From CAVVKW01 sp963761705 (GTDB lineage Bacteria > Verrucomicrobiota > Verrucomicrobiia > Chthoniobacterales > JAATET01), in the NCBI GenBank assembly GCA_963761705.1, contig CAVXHK010000004.1:62001-126000 (forward strand): a stretch of 64,000 nt of DNA, written 5' to 3'. Positions 43,701 through 51,151 of this stretch are shown here, piece by piece. The notes below the pieces were generated by a model. It was given only the letters and a program-made list of their open reading frames with translations. It ran no database searches and had not been told where the DNA came from. A program made the translations under genes and the position numbers. Numbering within the stretch: position 1 is the first letter of the stretch; each line of letters opens with the position of its first letter.

Positions 43701-43945
43701 AAATCGGGAGTCGTTGGATGAAGAGGGATGGTCGGATCAAGTGGACGGTCACACTCCCGCCGAACGTGGACGGCTGGGCGGAGGTGCCGGTCGAGTGGGC
43801 GCGAGATCTGACGTTGGACGGCGACCAACCGGAGACGGCGGCGGCACCGAGCGGACGGAGCGAACGCCATTGGGTGCGCGTCGAGCTGGAGCCGGGCCGA
43901 CACGAATTCGTTCTCAGACAGGATGCACAGGATGGACAGGATTGA
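40760..43945 (+). CDS. Alpha-L-rhamnosidase, GH78 (multidomain)
   Basis: 1061 residues from the ATG at 40760, no signal peptide. Domain order is the full GH78 set: N-terminal fibronectin-like domain (LRTDLLVEPRGI), two beta-sandwiches (YLSGQGLSEPWINGTRIG), the linker FGENLVGWCRGTLRGKLG, the barrel with TDCPQRDERMGWLGDRAGG and FHGFRYAEL, and a C-terminal domain with SVDCRHRSIRGEIGS. The last residues RQDAQDGQD are encoded by one arm of a repeat element, so its natural end was probably replaced. Likely cytoplasmic cleavage of terminal L-rhamnose. The transporter at 44.0 kb follows on the same strand. Confidence 0.94.
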   Translation: MTIITHLRTDLLVEPRGIGNPTPTFTWELSDPDAGAWRQSAWRIVVAETLKDAAAGRGTLWDSGRVADTETALIDYLGSPLTSRMRCWWRVTCWGAAGDEITSEVASFTIGLLEEAEWSGYWIGLDSAPETPPDPLVGARWIWTEARAVPGTVIFEKRFTLAEPFAGELWGLADDEGEVEINGLPLCQLARAQGNTDLYPLPLAVPVPSLPAGENVIRVTVRKRHARDPDAGAIARLLLGGREVIDSGKGQETALFATKHRRIEGGVEVATDGTWRQIAEDGETAVRELGSYGIAPWHLVTAMEYPNLSARYLRREFRVRGMVDRAVLYLSGQGLSEPWINGTRIGGEEVLSPHLSDPGVRVHYRTHDVTELLCEGANALGCVLGNGRYFAPRKRVPFPMETYGCPKLLLQLEVSYSDGTTERIVSDPSWRLNTEGAIGWNNEFDGEHYDARRDDPAWCRPGFDDADWGEARLVAAPMGKLAAQVCAPIRRHETVPVRESWTTKYGTTIYDFGENLVGWCRGTLRGKLGTRLVLRHAETLESRDALSVENLRSAQATDFITLGEGETRFEPKFVFHGFRYAELRGEAEVVELEAIYVHDDVPATGSFECESEVLNKIVEATARGIRTNCRSMPTDCPQRDERMGWLGDRAGGAPSEMFLFDLANFYRKWLDDIRDAQAPNGCIPDIAPAFWRMYQDNVTWPSVAVFIPHWLHRHYGDDGVVAQNFDALARWLDHMSRYLLDGLIDRDLYGDWCVPPEEAHLIFTLQEGRKTHSVILASTYFARDLEIAAAFADRLGRDDLAAKWRARRAEITTALNARFYDEATGSYDNGAQTASVLPLAFDLAPEGEERKVFNALVTKMTATGAAELGTGLVGTRSLLRTLTAYGRADVARDLATREEYPGWGYMIGQGATTIWELWNGDTAAPFMNSGNHVMLTGDLIAWLFEDVAGIQAAEPGFRRVRFRPHFVFESVDCRHRSIRGEIGSRWMKRDGRIKWTVTLPPNVDGWAEVPVEWARDLTLDGDQPETAAAPSGRSERHWVRVELEPGRHEFVLRQDAQDGQD

Positions 43946-44013
43946 TGAAGTGGAATCTTCGATGGCGAAGCCGTCGCTTGTCTCTCAATCCTGAGAATCT
44001 TGTAAATCCTGTC
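43917..44013. repeat. Inverted repeat with periodic ACAGGAT units
   Basis: Left arm 43917-43945 and right arm 43985-44013 are imperfect reverse complements over 29 bases (7 mismatches in the middle). Each arm is built of about 10-base units of the form ACAGGATnn. The left arm codes for the last residues of the rhamnosidase, the right arm ends nine bases before the transporter start. Similar AGGATT-type dispersed palindromes are common in several bacterial phyla. The folded RNA could act as a terminator or processing site between the two genes. Confidence 0.75.
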
Positions 44014-44022
44014 TAAACCATC

Positions 44023-45417
44023 ATGTCCTCCCCCATTGCCCCCCCGGACACCCCGCCGCGCAAGAAGGTGCCATTGCGCGCCAAGGCTGCCTTCGGCGCG
44101 GGCGGCGCGGCGGACAACATCCTCTACAACGGGATGAACACGCTCGTGTTGCCGATCTTCAACGTCGGCTTGGGCGTCGATGCGGTGAAGCTCGGTTACG
44201 CGATGGGTCTGCCGCGCATCCTGGACGCGATCACCGACCCGCTTATCGGCAATCTCTCCGACAATACGCGCAGCCGCTGGGGCCGGCGGCGACCCTACAT
44301 TTTCTTCGGAGCCATCTTTGCCGCGCTGCTGCTTGGACTGCTCTTTTGCCCGCCGCGGTCGCTCGGCGAGTCGGGTCTCTTCTGGTGGTTCCTCGTGGTG
44401 TGCTCGCTCTTTTACGTGGCCTACACGTTTTTCATGATCCCGTATTCCGCGTTGGGACTCGAGATCACGGACGATTACGACGAGCGAACGCGCGTGTTGG
44501 CGTGGCGGCCTTACGCGGGTCTTGCGGCGGGCTTGGCGATCCCGTGGCTCTACAAATTGTGCTTCATCATCGGCCCGACCGAGGCCGAGGGCGCGCGGAC
44601 GGTGAGTTGGATCATGGCTGCGGGCGCAATCGCGCTCGGCGTGATCCCGGCGATTTTCCTGAGGGAAAGATCCCGACCCGACGGTGAAAAGTCGATGCCG
44701 CTGTTGCGTTCGCTCAAGACGACGTTTCGCAACCGCGCGTTTCTGACACTGACCGGGTCGGTGCTCTGCATTTTGCTTGGGCTGTTTCTAGCGAGTCCGC
44801 TCGGGCTCTACGTGAACCTCTTCTACATCTACGACGGCGACAAATCCGCCGGCGCGACGCTCGCTGGCGCGGCCGGGATGCTCACCCTCGCTGCGGGCTT
44901 CCTCGGACTGCCCTTCGTGACGTGGCTCTCGGTGCAAATCGGAAAGCGCCACGCGATGCTGGTGATGCTCGGTGTTTGCTGGGTGGCCGTTGCGGCTACG
45001 TGGTGGCTATTTACTCCGGCGGCTCCGTGGCTGTCGTTGATCCCGAATTTCGTGATCGGCTTCGCGTTGAACGGTTGCTTTCTCATCGGCGTGTCGATGC
45101 TGGGCGACGTCTGCGACGCGGACGAACTTGCGACCGGGCTGAGGCGGGAGGGGATTTATTCGGCGTCGATGGAGTTCGGGAAAAAGATGGCCATTGCGCT
45201 CTCGACGTTGCTGAGCGGTTACGTGCTGCTGGCGACGGGGTTCGATCAAAAGGCGGCCACGCAGGCACCGGAGACGCTGCTTTGGCTGCGGATCGGGTTC
45301 ATTGTCGTGGTCGGCGTGGCTCTGATTATCTCGGCCGCAGCGATCTGGTTTTACCCGATCTCGCACGAGCGGGCTCGGGAGACGCGCGGGTTGCTGGATG
45401 CGCGGGCTGGCGGGTAG
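44023..45417 (+). CDS. GPH-family sugar:cation symporter (second copy)
   Basis: 464 residues with about twelve hydrophobic segments. The GPH signature is LDAITDPLIGNLSDNTRSRWGRRRPYIFFG, and LEITDDYDERTRVLAWRPYAG is also shared with the transporter at 23.7 kb. The C-terminus DVCDADELATGLRREGIYSASMEFGKK is well preserved in both. It presumably brings in the rhamno-oligosaccharides cut by the adjacent GH78 enzyme. It is convergent with the LacI gene, 30 bases away. Confidence 0.93.
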   Translation: MSSPIAPPDTPPRKKVPLRAKAAFGAGGAADNILYNGMNTLVLPIFNVGLGVDAVKLGYAMGLPRILDAITDPLIGNLSDNTRSRWGRRRPYIFFGAIFAALLLGLLFCPPRSLGESGLFWWFLVVCSLFYVAYTFFMIPYSALGLEITDDYDERTRVLAWRPYAGLAAGLAIPWLYKLCFIIGPTEAEGARTVSWIMAAGAIALGVIPAIFLRERSRPDGEKSMPLLRSLKTTFRNRAFLTLTGSVLCILLGLFLASPLGLYVNLFYIYDGDKSAGATLAGAAGMLTLAAGFLGLPFVTWLSVQIGKRHAMLVMLGVCWVAVAATWWLFTPAAPWLSLIPNFVIGFALNGCFLIGVSMLGDVCDADELATGLRREGIYSASMEFGKKMAIALSTLLSGYVLLATGFDQKAATQAPETLLWLRIGFIVVVGVALIISAAAIWFYPISHERARETRGLLDARAGG

Positions 45418-45447
45418 TCCTGGACCAGGTTCTTCGCGGAGTGAGGG

Positions 45448-46497
45448 CTATTGCCCGCCGACCGTTGTCCGCCGGATGATGAGTTCGTCGGTGGCGACCT
45501 CGCGGCGGACGGGAGTCGTGGTTTTTTTCTCAATGTGATCAAGGAGAACCCGAGCCGCGAGGGCACCCATTTGCTCGACCGGTTCGGGGAGAGTCGTGAT
45601 GCTGATGGCAGGATGGTGGGTCAGGGGCAGGTTACCCATGCCGATCAAGGCGATGTCTTCCGGAACGCGGTAGCCGCGTTTCTCCAATTCTTCCAGAGCG
45701 GGGATGGCGAGACCATCGTTGAGCGCGAGGACCGCGTCGGGGCGCGGACCGGGTGAGTCGAAAAATTGATCGAGGGCAGCGCGGATGATCGCGTCGGGGA
45801 CGTTCGAGGCCGGGGGCCGGGCGATCCAACGCGCGGGTAGGTCGAGGCTGCGGGCGGCGATGGCGGATTGGAAACAATCGAACCGGTGGCGGGTCGACTC
45901 GCCCGGAAGGTCAATGCCGAGGAAGGCAATGCGTCGCCGACCGAGGTCGCAGAGGTGCGCGACGGCCCTTTCGATGGCGGCGCTGGCGTTCCACGTCACG
46001 GAGCTGACCTCGTCAGCGAGTTCGGTCAGTTCGTCGGCGATCAGGACGATGGGAGTCCCGGTGGATCGGATAAGGCGGTAGAGGTCTTCGCAGCCGCCGG
46101 TTGGAAAGGTGATGAGGCCGTCGTCGCGCCGCCGCAGGGAGGAGAGTAGTTCCTTCCGGTTGCGCTCGATGTCGAACCGGTGCGTGGCCACGAACGGAAC
46201 GTAGGGCGTGGGGTCGAGGACGGATTGAAGGCCTTCCATCACGGCCTCGGCCCAATCGAGTTTGAAGTTGCCGACGATGACGCCGATCATCTCGCTGCGC
46301 TGGCTCTTCAGGCGGCGGGCGGATTGGTTGGGGATGCAATTGAAGCGGCGGGCGGCGTCCTGGACCCGCTCGATGGTGGCGCGCGAGATGCCGCGCTGCT
46401 CGGCGATGCCATTGAGCACGAATGAAATGGTTGCGTGAGAGATGCCCAGTTTGCGAGCAAGCTCGACGCCGGAGATGGGTCGTGGAGCTGCTTTCAA
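45448..46497 (-). CDS. LacI-family transcriptional regulator (second copy)
   Basis: 349 residues from a TTG start. The helix-turn-helix is SGVELARKLGISHATISFVLNG, the hinge RFNCIPNQSARRLKS, and the effector domain has VIVGNFKLDWAEAVMEGL, VLALNDGLAIPALEELEKRGY and DIALIGMGNLPLTHHPAISITTL. Its ligand-binding domain is only distantly like that of the regulator at 19.3 kb. It is divergent from the PEP-CTERM gene and may regulate it, the transporter or itself. Confidence 0.93.
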   Translation of the reverse strand: MKAAPRPISGVELARKLGISHATISFVLNGIAEQRGISRATIERVQDAARRFNCIPNQSARRLKSQRSEMIGVIVGNFKLDWAEAVMEGLQSVLDPTPYVPFVATHRFDIERNRKELLSSLRRRDDGLITFPTGGCEDLYRLIRSTGTPIVLIADELTELADEVSSVTWNASAAIERAVAHLCDLGRRRIAFLGIDLPGESTRHRFDCFQSAIAARSLDLPARWIARPPASNVPDAIIRAALDQFFDSPGPRPDAVLALNDGLAIPALEELEKRGYRVPEDIALIGMGNLPLTHHPAISITTLPEPVEQMGALAARVLLDHIEKKTTTPVRREVATDELIIRRTTVGGQ

Positions 46498-46641
46498 GAT
46501 TCCAAAGCACTAATCCAGCCGTCGAGCGTGTGGAAATCCATCCGGGCGAGATTTACCGCTAATTCGTTGGATGCAAGGAGAACTCTCCAAAAAAATATTA
46601 AAAATTTTCGTTGCCGCAGCAAAGAATATACGTGTAAGTAA
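46498..46641. promoter_or_regulatory. Divergent AT-rich promoter region
   Basis: The 144 bases between the LacI gene and the PEP-CTERM gene contain a very AT-rich core (46589-46608, aaaaaatattaaaaatttt), unlike the rest of the window. It must hold the promoters of both genes. No exact operator could be defined. Confidence 0.45.
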
Positions 46642-46653
46642 ATGCTAGATCTT

Positions 46654-47841
46654 ATGAAAAATACCCTACTCCTCCCAGCAATATGTTTTGGAATCCTCGG
46701 CATCTCCACATCAGCGCACGCTGTCAACCGCACATTCCTGCCGGTAACGCCGAGCGACTATCTGGTTGGCGGAAACTGGTCAGGTAGCGCTATCCCGAGG
46801 TCGGGGGACGTCGGAATTATTGCGAGCGGAAGGACTGCCAATCTGTTTGGCGACTCTGGACTGACCAGCGTCGTGATTGTGGGTAACAGCAACACGACTG
46901 CAAGCGATGGAACGCTGAATTACACAGGGGGCGCCTACACCATCGGTCAGGTTTTGCTTGGTCGCAATGGTGGCAGCGCGTCGGAAGGGTCGACGGGGAC
47001 GCTCGAAATGTCTGGCGGAAATCTCCGCGCCACCGGCTTCTTCCGGGTAGGCAATGATCAGGCCACTCTCAAGCTTTCGGAGGGAGTTTTTAATCTTTCT
47101 GGCGGGAATCTTTCGGTCAGTGGATTGGACGGAATGAAGGTCGGAGAAGAAAGCAGGGGAACGATGACCCAGACCGCAGGAACCGTTTTGGAGACCGGAG
47201 GAGGCGTTCAGATTGGCCTTGCGGCTGGTGCCACCGGATCATCGGTTTCCGTGTCCGGCGGTAGCTTCGACACTACCCGTTTCATCAACGTTGGCAACGC
47301 TAGCAATCCGACGAACCGCACATTGAATGTATCGGGTTCAGGGTCTGTGACCTGGGGTTCTAATGCCACTTCGGGATCCATTCTTTCCGTATACGGAAAC
47401 ATGAACGTGACCGGTTCCGGCGCGACTCTTTCCAGTATCAACACCAATGCGGGTGCGTTCAACGTGCGCTCCAGTGGAACGCTCCAGTTTAATCTAGCCG
47501 CAGACGGAAACGTTTCGCTGATCGACATCGCGGGTGCGGAAGTTGGTTTCCAGTCCGGCGGTTCTCTGGTTATTGATGGAAGCCTGCTTACGCTGGGTGC
47601 GGGGAGCTACGACTTCACGCTCATTGACCACGCGGGTTATGCCTCGACGGGTGGGTTCAATGCCTCGACTTTGGCAACCAGCTTCACAAACTTCGGTCCG
47701 GACTACACGCCGAGCGTGAGCTTCAATGCGGGTGACGTGACGCTCAGCATTGTTGCGGTGCCGGAGCCTTCGACCTACGCGCTGATCGGTGCCGGGCTGC
47801 TGCTCGTCTGTGTTCTTCGTCGGCGGCGGCAGCTCGCGTAA
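46654..47841 (+). CDS. PEP-CTERM sorting-signal surface protein
   Basis: 395 residues from the ATG at 46654 (an ATG at 46642 adds four). Signal peptide about 1-24 (ending SAHA). The body is Gly/Ser/Thr/Asn-rich with repeated strands (GTLEMSGGNLRATGFFRVGN, FNLSGGNLSVSGLDG, RTLNVSGSGSVTWG), like autotransporter-associated beta-helix stretches. The C-terminus is a canonical PEP-CTERM signal: VPEPSTYALIGAGLLLVC then RRRR. An exosortase elsewhere would cut and anchor it. It may be part of an extracellular or surface matrix. Its gene has its own terminator. Confidence 0.9.
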   Translation: MKNTLLLPAICFGILGISTSAHAVNRTFLPVTPSDYLVGGNWSGSAIPRSGDVGIIASGRTANLFGDSGLTSVVIVGNSNTTASDGTLNYTGGAYTIGQVLLGRNGGSASEGSTGTLEMSGGNLRATGFFRVGNDQATLKLSEGVFNLSGGNLSVSGLDGMKVGEESRGTMTQTAGTVLETGGGVQIGLAAGATGSSVSVSGGSFDTTRFINVGNASNPTNRTLNVSGSGSVTWGSNATSGSILSVYGNMNVTGSGATLSSINTNAGAFNVRSSGTLQFNLAADGNVSLIDIAGAEVGFQSGGSLVIDGSLLTLGAGSYDFTLIDHAGYASTGGFNASTLATSFTNFGPDYTPSVSFNAGDVTLSIVAVPEPSTYALIGAGLLLVCVLRRRRQLA

Positions 47842-47870
47842 GCGAACGAACCCGGATTCGCACGATTTCG

Positions 47871-47911
47871 GCGGGCTGGGGTGGAGACGCCTCAGCCCGC
47901 TTTCCTTTATT
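47871..47911 (+). terminator. Rho-independent terminator after the PEP-CTERM gene
   Basis: GCGGGCTGGGG - TGGAGACG - CCTCAGCCCGC forms an 11-base stem with one G-T pair, followed by TTTCCTTTATT. It ends only five bases before the ATG of the next gene. The T tract also contains a half copy of the regional motif (AATAAAGGAAAGC on the other strand). Confidence 0.8.
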
Positions 47912-47915
47912 GGTC

Positions 47916-50483
47916 ATGCAATACTCCCGAATGGTGACAGTTGTGCGTTGTCGCAGCGTGAGAATGCTGGCGCTGGTTGGAGCGGTAACTGCCGGGGTGT
48001 TCGGAAGTCCTTCGGCGATCGCTGACGGTGCTTTGGAGCGCCCCGCTTGGATTTGGGCGGGGGACACGCCGACGGCGGCGAGTTCGGCTCCGGCTGGGGA
48101 GGTCCGGTTCGAGCGAACGTTCGAGCTGCCCGCCGATGCGACCGTCGCGGAGGCGGCGTTTTTGATCGGCGTCGATAACCGGGCGACGGTGACGCTGAAC
48201 GGCAGCGAAATCGGTCGCTTCACTGGCGGGTGGAGTCCGCTGGGCGAGGGGCGGCTCGGGGACGCGCTCGAGTCGGGACGGAACGAATTGGTCATCGAGG
48301 CGAGCAATGCGTCGGAGGGCCCGGCGGGTTTGTATTTCGATCTCACGATCCGGTTTGCGAACGGGAGGGGGCCGGTGCGGATCGTGTCGGACCGGACGTG
48401 GACGACGGGAAGCGGCCCGGCGGCGGCGGTCGCGCGCAACGGGGACGCGCCGTGGGGGTTGGTGATGCCGGCGCGGGAGGGTGCGGCGGCGTTTCCGGAG
48501 TATCGAGCGGAGGGGGGCGACCTGACCGCGACGAACGCGATGCTGGCGCGCTTCCATCCGGCGGCGAACATCGATGTGGCGGGAACCTACGCGCTCGCGT
48601 GGCTTCCGCGGGCGATGCTGTGGGCCGGGGACGTGGCGGCGGGCGGTCTGACCTCGACCCAGTTGCGAACCGCGAATCGGCTGCGGCGGATGAAGGTGGA
48701 TGCGGACGGTTACGTGTCGTGTCACCAGCACGAGGGACTGGCGCATTCGGAGGGCTGGCCGTTTCCGCTGCCGACGCAATCCGGTGGATTTGGGTTCTAT
48801 TTCACCCTGGCGGGGGTGCCCTTCGGTGAGGAATTTCGGGTGCGTCAGACGGGTGACGTGGGCGGGTGGGAACTGTCAGGGGCAACGAGTGCCGGGGTGG
48901 ACGCGGAGCGGGGATGGACGGTCGAATTGACCGAGCCGAACGCGACGGTGACGTCGCCGGAGTTCTCGGTCGATGCGTTGGTCACGCCGTTCGTGCGGGT
49001 AAAGTGGGACGCGGCGGAGCTGCCGGCGGGCGGTGAGCCGTGGCTGGAGTGGACGACGGCTGCGGAGCCGGAATTCTCGGCGGAGCGGCGGGTCGCGTTT
49101 CCCGAGCCGGCGCCATCGAGCGCGGGGACGGTGGAAGATTTCAACGTGCCCATCGCGGAGGTCACGCGCGGCGAGGGAGCGATCACGCGGTTGCGGATCG
49201 GGTTCGGGAACGCCGGGCCGGGGCGGGTGACGATCCAGCGGGTGTTTTCGGCGGTGGACTCGCGGCACTCGGTGAATAACGCGAATTATCTCATTGCCGT
49301 GGCGAACTACTTCGCCTGGACGGGGGACCAGGCGTTTCTGGAGGAAAACGGACCGAAGCTGCGGCGGGCTTTGGACTTCCTGCTCGATGAATTCGCGGTG
49401 CGGGAGGCGAAGCTGGTGCGAACGCCGTGGATCGGTCACGACGGGCGCAGTGGCGTCGAGCGGACGCCGGAAGGGAAGAAAATCGTGAAACCCGGCGTGG
49501 GCGTGGGCGGGAATTACTGGGATCTGCTGCCCTTCGGCGGGGACGACGTGCTGGCGACGATCTACCTGCATCACGCGCTGGAGCGGGCGGCGGAGCTGCC
49601 GACCTTTGCCGAAGACGTGGCAAAACTGCGGGAGCTGGCGGCCGAGGTGCGTGGCAAATTTCAAGCGACGTTCTGGAATCCGGCGACCGGGCGGTTTGCG
49701 CCCATCGACGACACGGGGGCGTTTCGCGACTACGGCTTCACGTTTCTGAACAACGAGGCGATCTTCTACGGCTTGGCGACCGAAGAGCAGGCGCGGGAGA
49801 TCCTGGCGTGGCAGGACGGGAAGCGCGTGGTGGAAGGCGATACGTCGACGGGCGCGGACATTTACCGGTGGCGGTTCGCGCCGCGGGCGACAACGCGGCG
49901 CAACCTCGACTACTACGCCTACGTGTGGTCGAACCCGGAGGCCCTGCCATTTGGCGGTCAGGTGCAGGACGGCGGGGCGGTGCTCGGATTTTCGTATCAC
50001 GACATCATGGCGCGGCTGCGGACGCTGGGAGCGGACGACGCGTGGCGGCGGCTGCTGGAGATTCAGGATTGGTCTGCGGAAGTCGAGGCTGCGGGCGGCG
50101 CGCGCGCCTACTACGCGGAGCCGGGGCGGGGAACCCTGCAAGGCGGGGGCACGGCGGGCGGTCTCGGGATCGACGAAGAGTTTTACGAAAGCGTGATGCT
50201 GCCATCGGTGGTGCTCGACGGATTCATTGGGTTCGAGCCGACGGCGGAGGGGTTTCGGATCGAGCCGCGGCTGCCGGACGGGGTGGATCGGCTGGGCGTC
50301 TCGAACGTGGCGTTTCGCGGCAGACTGCTCGACGTGGAGGTCACGCGGGACGCCGTCGAAGTCAACGTTATCGCGGCTTTGGAAGGGAGTGAGGACGTCT
50401 CGTCTTCGCGTCTGGATTCTGCCGGTCGGGACGGGGAGGCATTTCTATTCTCCATCGAGTCGCCCAAACCGGAAACATTATGA
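47916..50483 (+). CDS. Exported six-hairpin (alpha/alpha)6 glycosidase with beta-sandwich modules
   Basis: 855 residues from the ATG at 47916; signal peptide about 1-35. Residues 40-160 are a GH78-like accessory sandwich (RPAWIWAGD, LIGVDNRATVTLNGSEIG, GLYFDLTIRF). A galactose-binding-like region follows. The catalytic barrel begins near 440 with SRHSVNNANYLIAVANYFAWTGDQAFLEEN and includes HDGRSGVERTPEG, GVGGNYWDLLPFGGDDVLATIY and GLGIDEEFYESVMLPSV with acidic residues. The family is close to GH78/GH63-type barrels but I cannot assign it exactly. It is the only barrel glycosidase of this block with export signal. The stop overlaps the next start by four bases. Confidence 0.75.
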   Translation: MQYSRMVTVVRCRSVRMLALVGAVTAGVFGSPSAIADGALERPAWIWAGDTPTAASSAPAGEVRFERTFELPADATVAEAAFLIGVDNRATVTLNGSEIGRFTGGWSPLGEGRLGDALESGRNELVIEASNASEGPAGLYFDLTIRFANGRGPVRIVSDRTWTTGSGPAAAVARNGDAPWGLVMPAREGAAAFPEYRAEGGDLTATNAMLARFHPAANIDVAGTYALAWLPRAMLWAGDVAAGGLTSTQLRTANRLRRMKVDADGYVSCHQHEGLAHSEGWPFPLPTQSGGFGFYFTLAGVPFGEEFRVRQTGDVGGWELSGATSAGVDAERGWTVELTEPNATVTSPEFSVDALVTPFVRVKWDAAELPAGGEPWLEWTTAAEPEFSAERRVAFPEPAPSSAGTVEDFNVPIAEVTRGEGAITRLRIGFGNAGPGRVTIQRVFSAVDSRHSVNNANYLIAVANYFAWTGDQAFLEENGPKLRRALDFLLDEFAVREAKLVRTPWIGHDGRSGVERTPEGKKIVKPGVGVGGNYWDLLPFGGDDVLATIYLHHALERAAELPTFAEDVAKLRELAAEVRGKFQATFWNPATGRFAPIDDTGAFRDYGFTFLNNEAIFYGLATEEQAREILAWQDGKRVVEGDTSTGADIYRWRFAPRATTRRNLDYYAYVWSNPEALPFGGQVQDGGAVLGFSYHDIMARLRTLGADDAWRRLLEIQDWSAEVEAAGGARAYYAEPGRGTLQGGGTAGGLGIDEEFYESVMLPSVVLDGFIGFEPTAEGFRIEPRLPDGVDRLGVSNVAFRGRLLDVEVTRDAVEVNVIAALEGSEDVSSSRLDSAGRDGEAFLFSIESPKPETL

Positions 50484-51151
50484 AAACACCCTCACCCCAC
50501 ACGCTTTGGCGTCTGCTGAACGGGCAAGCCAGAGGCTTGCGTTATTTTATTCTACTGCCGCTGGCGTTGCACGCGGCGGACGGGCCGACGCTCCCGAACC
50601 CGAGTTTCGAGGAACCGTCGATCCTGGAGCGACCAGCCTACCTGACGCCATCGATGCCGACGTTTGCCGAGCATCGGTCGGAGCTGGGGTGGAGTTTTGG
50701 ATTTTTTACCGGGATATGCCGGGAGGGCGTATCGTTCGCCGAGGGAATCGACGCGGCGGAGGGGAGTCAGGTCGCGTTCCTGCAGGGCGATCCGGATACG
50801 AGCGGGCGCGACTTGAAGCTGCAGAGCGTCTTCGGCGTGGACGTCATTGGGTTGGAGGTAGGCCGGAAATACGCGGTGTCGTGGCAGCAGACGGCGCGGG
50901 TGTCGGACGCTGGTCAGGGGGCGCTGACGGTCTCGGTCAGCCCGGCCGACGGGAAAACGCCGCCGACCGTGCTGGAGGATCGCAAGGACGTGATCGCGCA
51001 GGGCGAGTGGGAGACGCGCCGCTACGAATTCGTCGCGAAGGCGGAATCGATGCGGCTCAACTTTCGCCACCACATCCCGCACCCGGAAAACGCGAATCCG
51101 AACAGCGAGACGACGCTCATCGACGACGTGCGGATTGAGAAGGCACGATGA
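50480..51151 (+). CDS. Exported carbohydrate-binding-like beta-sandwich protein
   Basis: 223 residues with a signal peptide (about 1-33). The mature part begins PTLPNPSFEEPSI, the start used by many galactose-binding-like or DUF642-like modules, with AYLTPSMPTFAEHRSELGWSF, EGSQVAFLQG and LIDDVRIEKAR at the end. The N-terminal domain of the G8 protein at 31.2 kb has the same plan (NFEDTS, GWTFIGNSGIVKEG, GEYAAFIQREGYF). No enzyme motif is visible. With 4-base overlaps on both sides it is tightly coupled to the glycosidase and the sulfatase, so it may serve as their glycan-binding subunit. Confidence 0.75.
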   Translation: MKTPSPHTLWRLLNGQARGLRYFILLPLALHAADGPTLPNPSFEEPSILERPAYLTPSMPTFAEHRSELGWSFGFFTGICREGVSFAEGIDAAEGSQVAFLQGDPDTSGRDLKLQSVFGVDVIGLEVGRKYAVSWQQTARVSDAGQGALTVSVSPADGKTPPTVLEDRKDVIAQGEWETRRYEFVAKAESMRLNFRHHIPHPENANPNSETTLIDDVRIEKAR

